From: Russula earlei
Lineage: Eukaryota; Basidiomycota; Agaricomycetes; Russulales; Russulaceae
Direction: 5' to 3'
DNA: 64,000 nucleotides
Assembly (NCBI GenBank): GCA_025769875.1
Contig: JAGFNK010000067.1
Coordinates: forward strand, 94,673-158,672
Below the pieces are notes generated by a model. It saw only the letters and a program-made list of their open reading frames with translations, was not told the DNA's origin and searched no databases. A program made the translations under genes and the position numbers. Positions 1-11,512 of this stretch are shown piece by piece (the stretch's first letter is position 1; the number at the start of each line of letters is the position of its first letter).

Positions 1-1
1 G

Positions 2-1701
2 GCCGCGGACGCTCATTCATCGAATTCTTCGTCTCACACACTCGAGGACCTTCACCTATCATTCGGTGGTCATTCAGCATCAGAACCACCTCCACCGCCA
101 TTGGTGAATGGGTTCAAGGCAACAGCCAACGGCTCGAACCAAAGGGGTGGCGAGGATGACCTCGACCCATTGAGCAAACTCCAGCAGGAACTCGTACATG
201 CTCGCGAGGAAAGAGATGAACTGGCGACACAGTATCGAAATCTACTGGGAAAGCTCCAAACCATGCGCAACACGTTAGGCAACAAGCTGAAGCAGGATGC
301 GGTATGTTCTCTCAATAATCCCCGATCTTGGATTCCGTGCCCACGCGCACACCCATCAGGAAGAGCTCGACCGCCGCGAGCAGCAGATGGCTCAGCTGTC
401 CGCGCACAACGAGGACCTCCAGTTGACCGTCGAGGCGTTGAAGGCGGAGGTATTGACTTCAAATGCGGAGGCCGAGCGCGCCTCGCGGGAGCTTGATGCG
501 ATGCGACAGGAGGCCTCAGGCGAGTCGCTGCAGCGAGAGCAGGCTCTCCGAGAAGCACGCGCCGAGCTCGAGCGCACTCGTACCGCGCGCGACGATTGGG
601 AGGCGGAGGCCATGGCCCAACGTGTGCGTGCGGAGGAGGCGCGCTTGACGCTCGACGCAACCCATCGCGAGCTGGCGGGGATCAAGGAGGCGAGTGAGCG
701 CGATGTGGCGGCCAGGGACGCCGAGGCCGAGCGCGCGAACAACCTGCAGGCCGTTCTTGAGGATTTCCAGAGCGGTACGTGTGACTGCCCTTTCTACGTC
801 ATGTCATGCTCGATCGTTGATGTTTCGATCTTCCATTTGGTCCCGTTATCAGCGAAAGATCACGAATTGCGACAAGCGGTGAGCGAGCGTGAAGCACAGT
901 TGGCTGATATCACGCAGTCTCTCGCCGAATATAAACACCGTGCGCTGCAGGCGGAGGTCTGTTTCTTCTACAACACCCCACCTGGCTCGGAGTAACTCAC
1001 TTATCCAATAGCTCCAATTAGAAGAAAACTCTGCAAATAACGCCCGGACACAGGCTTTAGAGCAGGAGGTGAAGGAGAAAACACTTTTAATTGGTAAACT
1101 CCGTCACGAAGGTGGGTATTCATTCTGATCCTCGGGACTTGCCTGCGACCTGATTCGCTCCCTGCTCCACTTTTTAAAATTAGCCGTGATCATCAACGAG
1201 CATCTGATGGAAGCTTTGCGCCGTCTGCGCCGCGGATCTGCAAATACCAATGTGGACCGCAGGCTGGTAACTAATATGTTGCTCACTTTCCTCAACACGC
1301 CGCGGGAAGATACAAAGCGGTTTGAAATGCTTGGCCTTCTCGCTTCTATCCTTTGCTGGTCAGACGAGGAACGCGTGCGCGCTGGGTTGCAACGTATGGG
1401 TAACAATCCCACTTCTGATAATTCTCCCGTACGACCGCGTCCAATGGAACTCGAGAAGACGGATGAGACAGAAGTACGTGGTACAACTGCGGTGCGAGGG
1501 AGGGTACTGAAGAATTTTATCCAGTCCTTCTCCCGTCTCTGGGTAGAGTTCCTTCTTGCAGAAGCAGCGTCTGGCGACCCATCATCTCCACCGGTGACGC
1601 CTATTCGCCCAGGCTTTGGGTATTCCCCACGTTTACCAGGGAAGGACCTCAAGACACCCCCAATACCGAAGGGCAAGGAGCGCGCGTTAGACCCGACATA
1701 A
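2..1701 (+). CDS. RUD3: Golgin with GRAB domain, Rud3/GMAP-210 family (5' end outside window)
   Basis: Five exons join in frame: 2-301, 360-774, 853-956, 1012-1111 and 1184-1701, with introns of 55-78 bp that all have GT and AG ends. About 478 residues are visible and the N-terminus lies left of the window. The middle is a long charged heptad-rich coiled coil (roughly residues 25-250), rich in E, A and R. The last exon holds the GRAB domain, with VDRRLVTNMLLTFLNTPRED followed by a KRFEMLGLLASILCW block. In Rud3/GMAP-210 this domain binds Arf1-GTP and docks the golgin on cis-Golgi membranes. A low-complexity proline/lysine tail ends the protein. By family knowledge it would tether ER-to-Golgi vesicles. 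The family is confidently recognised from the GRAB motif; the coiled coil alone would not be diagnostic. Confidence 0.88.
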
Positions 1702-4700
1702 CATGAAGGCTGAGGGTCACGCGCTATTCTCCCACCTTGCTCCTTGGACTAGCTTTAGAGCGCTGGACTTGTTCTCATCCCTGTACTTAATTGCTTCTTA
1801 TAAGCACGATGGAAGCACATCCACACCCGAACTCACTGCTTACAAGTTTCTACGCGACATTTATCACTCAATGGGTCTATCATGACTGAAGCTTCTCCGC
1901 AACGAATGTTGTAGCGGCGCATCGAACGTTCAGGAGTAGCCGCACCTTTCTACACATGTAGAACCATTTTGCCCTTGCCATATGCCACGCAGTTTGCGCT
2001 CGCGTAACGTCGTGCATAATCGACAGCCCCGAATCTGATTCCTGCCAGCCAACGAACTTCAACTGACACATTACGTCCCTACTCAGCTGCGTCGTACGAA
2101 CCGGAGATCCCCAACGTCGGACGTAGTTTCAAGTACGTGGTGTGGACTACAAGGCAGGGGATAGGCACCAGATAAGCGCTCGGACCATCGTGTCGACGAG
2201 GGACATTGCAGACCCTCACCGTGACAGTCGAACCTCCTTTTCTTGTTAAAAAAAATTCCAATTAGAGACTGGCGTCAAGCTGCGGTCTCTGTTGTACTCT
2301 AATTATTACAGGAGAATCTTTGGGTGGCTAACGAGGGCTGGTCGAGTGTACATAATTAATTAGAGAACAGTTATAAGCACGAAGGCGGGGACAGTTTGGG
2401 ACTCGCGGGCCTTAACTCGAGTCGAAAGCCTCCTCGAACTTAAACGGTTTGAAGCATGCATTGGTCGCCTCCAAGAAATTCAATGAGAGCCTTGCCACCT
2501 TTTTTAGTGGCGAAGAGGGTCTATAGGGACAAATCGCTGGCCGTCGGAAAGGCGTGTGCGACGGTTTGAAGGTCAATGTCACATGCGAGGCATCTAGTCG
2601 ACTTGCAGGGGTGGAGGTAGCTTGCGTAGGAGCCAACTAATATAGGCACGTCCCGTCACGACGCAGATGTGCAGCCCCTCTTTGATGATCGGGGCTAATT
2701 TCCTGTCTGGAGGGGCTGGGAGCGCGAGATAGGTTTGTGTTTGCCTTGGGGGTCTCGGCGACAGCTGGCCTGTTACGGGGAGATTGTTAGCTCCTTCGAG
2801 TGGGCCGAGGCCGCTCGGAAGGCATTGATGTGCGAACCGCGGGACTCGCGTGTATGGCGTTGTCCCCGCGTGCGGGTGCAGGTTTGTTACTGCCCCGTAG
2901 AGAAGATCGCGACGTAGGACGGCGTGGTTGTTCCGTAAAGCATAGGGCCCAAGGAGAAGAGGGGCGGTTTGGGGGCGTTCGGTAGGTGGGCTGCGAGGGA
3001 GGATAGGATTTGGAACGATACTGCTGGTGCGGGGGTATGGGACCGGAAGCAAAATTACACCTTGCTGAGGTGCGGTGCGGTGCTGTGCTGAGGTAGCGGA
3101 CCAACCCCTTCGATCCTCCTTTGCTTCGGCCGAAGGACTGATCACTCTTGGCCGGCAAATAGGTTATTAATTTAGAACCGTGTTATTAATCCTCCGGGCG
3201 TCGAGCGTGTCGAGCGTTGACATGACACGGCTGTCAGGCTGGTCAGACCGGTCGGGTGTCGGTGTCGGGTGTCGAGTTGTCTGGCGTCGCGGAGATCTTA
3301 TCGATGGTGGCGATCGCGGTTTGTAAACTTTCACACAATGCCGATGACTCGGCCGACATTTTTTGTTTCATGTGGTACGCGCCTTGTACGCCTTTCAAGC
3401 CCTATGGAGGTGAAGATTGGCGACTCGGATGACATCTTTGTCTCCCCCATTGCCAGTGCAAGCAATCACGTCCGATGCTTCACGATTCGGCTCGCGCTAT
3501 CGTACGTACGTATTGAATTATCAACGAAACAGAGACACCAGCGCTCGCACGGCGCACGGCTTTGTCATGTTGCAATCCACATGCCCCGTGGGCGTGGGCG
3601 ACAGGGCTGGACAAGAGTTGGCGAGTGAGCTCACGATTGCCTCGGTCAAATCACTGGTGTGACTTTGCAGAATGCGCTGGTACCAGGAAAGGAGGCAGGT
3701 ACGATGCAGGTGACACATGTCACCAGGGATGGCATATCTCTTGACGCATCCAATAGTCTTCCCAAGGCGACAAGATTTGATAAAATCATATAATACAAGA
3801 ACTGGGTATTTTGGGTGCCCATTAGCAACTCGAAAAGATAGAGTTCGTTCTGAAATGGTGGGAAAGAGATTCGGATCACTCATTCCTACAGACGGCCGAA
3901 GAAGCCAGGGGATGATGTCTGATTGTCGCCATTACAGTCCACGGTAAAGCACAAGGTGACGGTGTACGTATCGATCCAACTCCAACAAACTCTAACTGAG
4001 TGTGGCAGTAGCGAAAGTCGCTCCCCCCCACCCTTGCGATCAATCCACTCAACTTTGCTCAAACGTCAGAAAACTTGATATACAACCGTAGCAGTCCTCT
4101 ATAAGCAAGGTTTCGCGTTGTGAAGGGGCTTTGTCCGGGAATCTGATCTACACGTGATCAGAATCTGTCGAGGGTTTGATATTTGATGCCATGAGAGCAC
4201 TGCAACGGTGATCAGTCAAACTGCAACTACATCAATGTAATGTACCTTCCAGTTCCTATCACACCCAACACCATCTTCAGAGACCCTGGCATCTACAAGT
4301 TTTTCATCTCGTGGATTTATATCTTTACCCTGCTGACGCAGGATGGTTGCCACGGCCCACGGTGCTAAACGTCTATGGCCACTCACAACAATCAGCTCAT
4401 TCGTTGTTAGATATCATGATGTCTCGTATATACACCTTACATATAATCTCAATTCCGATTGCTCAAGTGGCGGGTTCCAAACTACCAGACATTCAAAACA
4501 ATCCATTGACAGGTCGCTGTCCGAAGGGAGAGGCACTGCTGTTCGGGTGAGGGATAGTATTGAACACGATGTGAGACTCGCGTCCCAATCCTCCCCTCGG
4601 CGAAGTGGACAACTTACTCCGTTCAGCTCATCCGTCGGAAGCCCAGCGCGACGTGCTCGGCATGTAAACGCACAGGAGAGTATCATGGACCTCTAAACCG

Positions 4701-6150
4701 TGAAAGAGTTCAGATCGGCAGACGGTGTCAGTACGGGTACTGAGGCGATCGAGTTCTACGTTCTGAACTTGTTGTAAACGCGCAGAACCAAGGGAATAGT
4801 AGAGTAGCCGTTTGACTTGATTTGAGGCACTTATGCGCCTATGTGCAAGCCTACACGCAAGCCAGCTCTCCGATCTCACTTCCCCGAAACTGCCGCTCGT
4901 TCATGGAAGGCGTGAGACGTGGATGTGAATATGCACATGTCAAGGACGACGCATAGACGTGCCACAACTGTCCGAAACCAGATTGCAACCCCGTCGTTGA
5001 AGCAATTCATTCTTCCGCTGATTTGGTGATCAATATTTATTCTATTATTGTTCCATTTCGTAATAACCTGTCCTACACAGCGGGAAACGACAACGACTAC
5101 CTAAGCGAGGCCAACACCCTTGGAGCCGATAGCCCAACATCAAGGGGACTTGGACTTGTCATCAGCCAACGGCACGACGACAGCGACCTTTGGCTCACCA
5201 AACCCGACTGGGCCCATGAATCTCTCTATCCATACGGTGGCGTAGGGACCACTAACTATCACGGCTCACAACAAATCTTTGACAGTCGCTCATCGCCACC
5301 CACCCGCCGCTACACGCCTGATGCGAGTACCATACGGGCGGGATGAAAGGTCGGGAAACAGCCACCAACCAACTACCTAGCGTGGGCAGAACACCGGTGC
5401 ACGAGCATAGGCATGTGCGGCGAATCTGCGCTTGCTATCCCATGCTCTTTGCACCACACCGTTTTCCCACCCCTTCCTTTCTTTGTTTCCCGCCGGGTCT
5501 GAAGGCGCCGAGGTACTTTCTTTATAAAACCAAACTTTGGAGCACAGGCTATGCGCCTGCCACGAGGGCGCTGTCACAGAAGCTTTTAGTGGAGGGCCGG
5601 AACAAATAAACACTAACCGAGATACAGATTGCGGCAGGGTCTCAATCCCGTCCTCGATCTAGCGTCGACAATATTGGCGCGCGCGGGTCACGGGCTGTGT
5701 CGCATTCCCTCTCTCCCCAATCAAGCGTGCGATCGAGCGAATCTCGCGGAGCCGTTTATGCTACTGACGTCCTGTGCTGCTGCCTCGTTCACCTCGTTTG
5801 CTACTGCCTCGTTCACCTCGGTGTGCTGTGCCTGCTCTCAAAGCCAACCGTTAGGTGATTCCCCGTGCTTGGCATACCAGCCGAAAATTTTGGCGATCTT
5901 TGCCTTTGTCTGCACACTACCCGGCTCCAGCTGTTCGTGTTTTGACCCGTAACCCATGTCTCCGAGATTACCGTCCATCAATATGCGCATCGCGGTACAC
6001 CCGAGGTTCAGAACGTATCCCTCTCGCGGGTGTGGTGTATAAGAGCCACGCCTCGTCCGACTCCAGATCCAAACGCCAGGAGCACCGGCAGCTCGACCAC
6101 TACGCCAACCGCCGCTGCTTCAAAGGACAAGGTCGGCCCAACTCGTCGCA
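1702..6150. other. Long non-coding stretch with no supportable gene
   Basis: I see no conserved protein motif and no set of ORFs that splices into a coherent product in this 4.4 kb. Several ORFs of 60-190 codons exist on both strands but look like chance open frames in GC-rich DNA. A 24-bp unit containing CTCGTTCACCTCG is repeated twice near 5,785-5,820. The last few hundred bases should contain the promoter of the DUF6593 gene that starts at 6,151. Confidence 0.5.
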
Positions 6151-6970
6151 ATGTCTGCAAACTTCAACCCGTACGTGCAAGGCTGGCGCGTCGGCAACGC
6201 TCCCTCGAGCGGGAACGGTGGCATCTGGGGGATCTCGTCGGGCGAGCCGCCGTCGGTATTCGGCGCCCTCCCGGGCGGCCAGGCTGGCCGCGGCACGCGC
6301 GGTCCTCCTGCGCCGGGCGCGACGATCTTCTACATCACCGACTTCCGCCCGAACGTGCTCAACGCGTCCGTCCTCGACGCCCGGGGACGTCAATGCTACA
6401 AGATCGTCACCGACGCGTCGCAGCCAGCACCGCACGGTCTACTACGACGCCGACGGGCGCACCGTCGCGCTCGTCGACTGGGCCGGCGCGTCGCCCAGCG
6501 TGGAAATGCCCGGCCTGCTCCCGCGACAGGCCCTGCGGAGCTGGCTTCACACCGCGCCCGATCGAGCGTGCGTCCGCTCCTCCCCCCCAGTTCTCCATCT
6601 CCGGACCCCGTCTGGGTGTAGGCTTCACACGCCCGCAGTCCGTCCTGATGATGCCCGGCGTCGTTCTCTCTTCTTAGGTCCAGGGTGACGGACATCCGGG
6701 GCATTCCTCACGTTTGGGTCCCAGATGGGGAGGACATCTGCGTACGTCCCCTTTTGATCGTTCTCGTTCTCCGTTTGCGGCCGGGACTCATGGGACCGCG
6801 CCGCGCAGCTCTACTATGCCCATCGCCCAAATTCTCAGCGTCTCGGACGCATAGGCGTCACCCATGATGCAGTCCAGATCGAGCTCAGTGAACACGCCAT
6901 GGAGTCGCACTTGGCCGAAGTCTGCATATTAAGCGCCTCCATATTCCTGTCTGGATTTAGAATTGATTGA
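6151..6970 (+). pseudogene. DUF6593-type protein gene with a frameshift in exon 1
   Basis: The pieces match the small DUF6593 family common in basidiomycetes, whose function is unknown. Proposed exons are 6151-6567, 6678-6741 and 6809-6970. Landmarks in order are TIFYITDFRPNVLNASVLDA, RQCYKIVTDASQ, TVYYDADGRTVALVDWAG, IRGIPHVWVPDGEDIC and a C-terminal IGVTHDAVQIELS segment ending in TGA at 6,970. Introns 6568-6677 and 6742-6808 have GTGCGT and GTACGT donors and restore phase. Between 6,415 and 6,430 the frame jumps by +1: CCAG appears to be four surplus bases after TCGCAG. The three exons total 643 nt, one more than a multiple of three. Either this copy is broken or the assembly has an indel. 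The gene converges on the Nup96 gene, with 338 bp between the two stops. Confidence 0.72.
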
Positions 6971-7308
6971 TTTCCCGACCTTGTTCACGACCGCCGTCGT
7001 CAGTCGACACCATCCACATACAGTCGTGTTGTTCACATCTCCCTGTTCACGAATCATTCTTACTGTAGAGGAAGAGGAGTTACAGCGACTGAAGCGACTA
7101 AGCTGGCCTGGCCAGCCAGTAATGGTACATCAGAGTCCCCGTAGTTGGTCATCCACATATTTAATTTCATAGATCGTGATGACGTCATGTCGCTTCCAGC
7201 GCCTTCAGGAATTGAGCGTGCACGGTGGACCGCGCGTGATGTAACTTGGTCGCTTCATCTACAGGTAGTCCGCGAAGTTGTTTGGGACCCTGGAATGAGC
7301 GTCAGGTA
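6971..7308. other. Convergent intergenic region
   Basis: This region lies between the 3' ends of the DUF6593 gene (+) and the Nup96 gene (-). I see no ORF with conserved features. It should hold both 3' untranslated regions. A perfect 10-bp palindrome ATGACGTCAT sits at 7,179-7,188, but its place between two gene ends argues against a promoter role. Confidence 0.5.
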
Positions 7309-10247
7309 CTATCTTGACGAAGGGAAGAGCTCCCAACTCACTAAAGCGAGGGGCAACGCATTGTCGAGTTCATGTGTCAATCGGGTGATCATAGTCGCCA
7401 CGGCGACGCTGTGCCGCGCGTCTGCTGGATCACGAGCCATGGCTGGCAAGAGCCCAATCAGCTTTGGGATATTGCGCATCAGCTCCTCGAGCTCGGCCCC
7501 TGGTGGTCCATCTCGTGAAGCTCTCCAATCTTGTATTAACTCAGGCAGCCGAGTCATGGCGTGTGCGTAGTCGAGGAAGGCCTGTGGACGCGATCAGGTC
7601 AGACACATCAGACAGCTGAGGGCAGCACGTTGATTTCGCGGACCTTGCCTCTCACATGCCACTCATCAATGGCGTGCCCCACAAACCTCTCAAATAGCAC
7701 CTTGAGCAACTCAAGGTCGTTCCTGATAACCGCTTCTGGGGCGAGCTCAAACACAGCGAGCTCATGCGCTGCGCTGTGCAATCCAGCTTGGAGATATAGA
7801 TGGTATGCCTCAAAGACGTCACCGCGGTCGAGGGCATAAATCGCCTGGATGCTCGCTGTCAGTTGCTGAACGCGACGCCGAACGAGCTCGTTCGCTGGAT
7901 CACCTTTGCCTCATTGATCCACGATAATGGAATCTTCAAGCTCCCCGCCATCCCTCGCGTCATCCAGTCATCAAGCTTGGGAGCGGATCGCAATAACAAG
8001 TCTCTGATCGCCTTCTCTCTCCTTTGAACACGACGTCAAGAACAACCATCTGGTATAACGAGATAAACATACCCAGACGAGCCCTCTAGATGGAGTAAGA
8101 TAAATGCCGCTTCTTGTATCAAGTCTTGCTGTTCCAGCTGCAGCGCATACGTGCTAGCTAACACATCTGCGCTTGGGCTATGCCCTTCAATTCGGGCGTC
8201 TCCGTTGTCACCTTCCTGGGATACCCTGGATATACCAGGGTCATCGCGGTCGGAGAAGTCTCTTATCCGCATTGTCCGGGAAAGAATGATGTATAAGTGC
8301 CATAAGATAGAAAAGTCTGTTGGCGAAGGACCGAAGGAAAGTGGGGAACATATTGTCTCTAAGGAGCACGCAGGGTCGGCATACAGTCTGATGAGCAAGT
8401 AGAAAGCGTCTGATGGGTTTTCGTCTCGGGACAAGTGCCAATGGTTGAATTCGAGGGATTTGTCCTCGAAGTACCATGGAATAGGAGCTGCGGCACGGTC
8501 TCGTGCGTTCTTCCAGTGGTTGTCGTACGCATCGAACACCGTCAGCTATCGAGGCATCCATTGGCTGTCCGAACCAAAGGTGTAGGCCGAAAACTCGCTT
8601 CCAGTCAAGTTTTTGAGATACTGGCAAGTCCGGACACCGTTCTACCCCAGTGCCATTCGACCCTTCCAGCATGTCTACGATGCCGCCCAGCACTGCATAG
8701 ATCCTGCGCAGGTCTTGATCAATGTGTGCGTCAATACGTTGTTCGCGCCATATCTGCAACTGGGATCGGACGTCCATACGAAACTCCGGATCACCCCCAG
8801 CTTGGGATATCAGCGTGGCGAGCTTCACGTTACCACCCGCCATGGCAACTTCACAGGATTTGTCGATTTGATGTCCGGTGAGGAGAGTGAACGTTGTAAA
8901 GGGCGAACCACTAGAATAGTTGTCTTTTACCTCAGAGTCCACCGTCGGGGCAACCTACGCCTTCGAGCCACTTCGAGAGCGCCTCTTTTCGACGCACTGC
9001 ATGGACTCGGTTGCGGACGTCTATGCTAACAGAATCATCGAGTCGAAGTTCTATTTCGTCGAACAAGGCGCTCCCAAGGCGGAAAAGGCGAGCGGCGAAT
9101 GACTGTTCTGTGGGGGGAAAGAGAGACGCAAATGACCCAAAGGATAATTCTGGAGACGGGAGGGCAAAGGGGATGCCCTCGGCATCAAGTTGAATGGGTG
9201 AGTTTGTAAGGTGGTGGGAGAGAAGCTTTGTAGAAAGACTTGAATCTGTTTCCGGCTCGGAGAACGGCACGGCGGTTTTGGTGACCACAGACGAGTTCGC
9301 GGTAAAGTTTCTGAAAGATGGTTCAGTATGGTAAAATCAGGGATACGTAGATAGGTTGCCTTACCGTGTCGATGATGGACTACATAAGCATCCTAGGTGC
9401 ACCAAAGTCCCCCCAGGGCCCCAACCAACTCGAAATGAACGCCCAAATGCAAGACCCGCATCGACAATGGCATCCTCAACGCCATTCACAATGGAGGCAG
9501 AGCTCTCCACCCGCGCGTATTTGCGGGAGGGACGAAAAACGACGGGTTCGGTATCATGAGCAAAGGACGCCCGCTAGCACATGGGGAGGAGGAACGCGTG
9601 AGGCGATTTCGGACGAAAACAAAAGGTTAAAGGGCGGGCGCAGACACACCTCTTGGGTCGCGGCCCTCACGCCGTCTCCCACCGAGTCCCGACTGTGCTT
9701 CCTGTGCAGCCCGTTCGGGCTCAAACGGAGCCGATCGAGTTTTTCTGCCGCGTTGGGCGGTTTCGGCGTGTCCGCCGCCGACTCTCCGGGGAACAACGAC
9801 GCGTGCATGACGTGCAGCTTTTGCCGGTCGATGCCCAACAGCTGCGCCCACGGGATGACGCTCGGGTCCCCACGCCGATGTTCCGGGAGCGCCATCGCCT
9901 CCAAACTCGAGCGGGACGATTCCGCCCGAGTCCTCCTCTCCCTCCTCAGGTTCTTCCGTCGTGTACGTCCCCCCTCTTTTTGCTCGCCGGCGCCGGTCGT
10001 AGGCAATCGGTTGCGAGGAATCGCTGGGAGGTTCCTCTTCTTCTTCCTCTTCCTCTTCCTCCTCTTCTCCGTCCGCACGTGATGAACCAGAGTCGGACGC
10101 CATTTCCGCATCCGCGTCTACTCGTTGAACGCGAGAGGAAGGCAATGGGCTGCGGGTCCGCGGCTGTGGAGCCCTCTTGGGGGGAGATGCAACGTGCTTC
10201 TCTTCATCTTCGCTAGTATCGCTAGGTAGAGCGGTAAAGCGGGCCAT
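7309..10247 (-). CDS. NUP96: Nucleoporin Nup96 (Nup145C/Nup189-C type), stand-alone gene
   Basis: Seven exons on the minus strand fit: 9967-10247, 9650-9905, 9365-9573, 8073-9310, 7904-8021, 7644-7844 and 7309-7581, about 857 aa. The protein starts MARFTALPSDTSEDEEK, then an acidic polyglutamate linker, GDPSVIPWAQLLGI, SRKYARVESSASIVNGVED, and VGWGPGGTLVHLG. The helical Nup96 core includes VKLATLISQAGGD, LRRIYAVLGGI, VFGLHLWFGQPMDASIAD, ADVLASTYALQLEQQ and AYHLYLQAGLHSAAHELAV. Nup96 is a scaffold of the Y-complex of the nuclear pore and pairs with Sec13. No Nup98 repeats or autocleavage motif precede the start. Two single-base G insertions break exon 4 at about 8,954 and 8,539. Removing both makes all exon phases agree. 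Intron 9906-9966 has a weak acceptor and is the least certain. Confidence 0.87.
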
Positions 10248-11512
10248 GGGTCATGGAAGAGAATCCTTGTTGTCTGTGTCTCTCTCACACTCACACACCA
10301 CACGCGTGAGAAGACCACGTTGTACATGTGCTATTCACGTGATCATCAGTTCGGTGGATGTCCCGAAAGGCCATGTGCCAAGGCAACAAACAATCATACC
10401 GCCGCGACAAGTTCCTCAAGTACGGGTCGGCTGTTTTCGAGAAAGCTACATGAATGAGTAGCCCTTTACACATTGGAAATTCTGCGTTGTATTTCTCCAC
10501 ATCAAAAAATTGAACTTTTTATGTGATAGGCATATCACAAGAGGTCTTTGGACCACTGCTACTATATTATATAGTTTTTCCCTACTGTTGTGAGGTTGTT
10601 ACACTGATTTTGATAGTTGACGACTTTTCGCACGCTCCAGAAATGGCAAGCATCCCCCATCGACTCACGAACTTCTGGTGTATTCAAAGGTTGAGTCAAC
10701 TACAATAAATAAAAACCAATTGCGGGGACACTAGTAGCTAAAAGAAAAGGAATAAAGAGAAAAGCCTAGCCAGAGGCGGGTGAGCATGCGCGAAGGCGAT
10801 CGTAATGGCGCGACATGTTTTACGGGCAGGGATGACGGAGGCGGAGTCAAGCGCGTAAGATTCGCGCGCGTGGTGAGCATGCATGCACATGGAGCGTCGT
10901 CTCCGTCGTGCACGCTGCGATGATCCCAATTCTGAGAGGTCCTAGACCAGAGGCGAGAACATAAAAGAAAAGAAAAGGAGGCGGCGAGGGAGTGGCGTTG
11001 GGCGGGGCCATTCGGCCTTCATGTGGCGTGTCGATTTGTCGGGAGGGCGCGCGCGCGATGGCGATCGCGACAGCGCAGCATGCGTGGAGGGCGAGACGAT
11101 GGAGGTGGGGGAGTAGCGTTGGGCGGGACCGTTCGGGCTTCGTGTAGTGTGTCGATTTGTCGGGAGGGCATCCCCATCGTGACCGCAAGGGCGCGATGTC
11201 TGTTGCTGGCAGGATGGCGGAGGTGCGAGGGAGTGGCGATAACGAGGGCGTTCCGGGATGTGGCTGGGTGAAACTGCCGAGATGGTAGTGAACAGTGAAC
11301 TGCCGAGTTCCCAGTGACCCATAGTAATGTCGGCGAAATTCCAAAGACTCTCTGTGATGCGAGAAAAAATGCTTGAAAACCACTCGATGGACCTCTGTTT
11401 TTCTTTGCTAGGATAGCTACAGAGGTTTGAATGGATTGTATGAGCAGATACAGGGAAAAGTGAAACTGCCGAGTCCCCAGTGGCCCATGGACATCTCCGC
11501 CCCCTCGCTTGT
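10248..11512. other. Intergenic region upstream of Nup96
   Basis: This 1.27 kb separates the Nup96 start from the BNA1 stop. No conserved coding sequence is visible. It contains a GA-rich, tandem-repeat tract (listed separately). A sentence-like direct repeat, AACTGCCGAGTTCCCAGTG (about 11,293) and AACTGCCGAGTCCCCAGTG (about 11,463), lies about 170 bp apart. The Nup96 promoter should lie in the first few hundred bases. Confidence 0.5.
10978..11260. repeat. Degenerate ~120-bp tandem repeat, about 2.3 units
   Basis: A unit beginning GGAGGCGGCGAGGGAGTGGC and containing GTGTCGATTTGTCGGGAGGG occurs at about 10,978-11,097. It recurs at about 11,101-11,218 (GTGTCGATTTGTCGGGAGGG again) and partly from 11,217. 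The offset is about 119-121 bp. The units have diverged by many substitutions, so the array is old. Confidence 0.6.

Noticed and set aside
2594..3158. Long overlapping open frames on the minus strand (123-183 codons)
   Set aside because: Proline/arginine-rich composition without any family motif or splice pattern; typical of chance frames in GC-rich DNA.
4630..4760. CSACKR-like cysteine pattern suggesting a Zn2Cys6 transcription factor
   Set aside because: Only two of six cysteines have proper spacing, the frame stops soon after, and no fungal transcription-factor domain follows.
7179..7188. ATGACGTCAT, a perfect CRE/ATF-type palindrome
   Set aside because: It lies between the 3' ends of two converging genes, so a promoter role is not supported.
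10030..10075. GAA/GAG microsatellite
   Set aside because: It is the polyglutamate-coding tract inside Nup96 exon 1, not a separate repeat.
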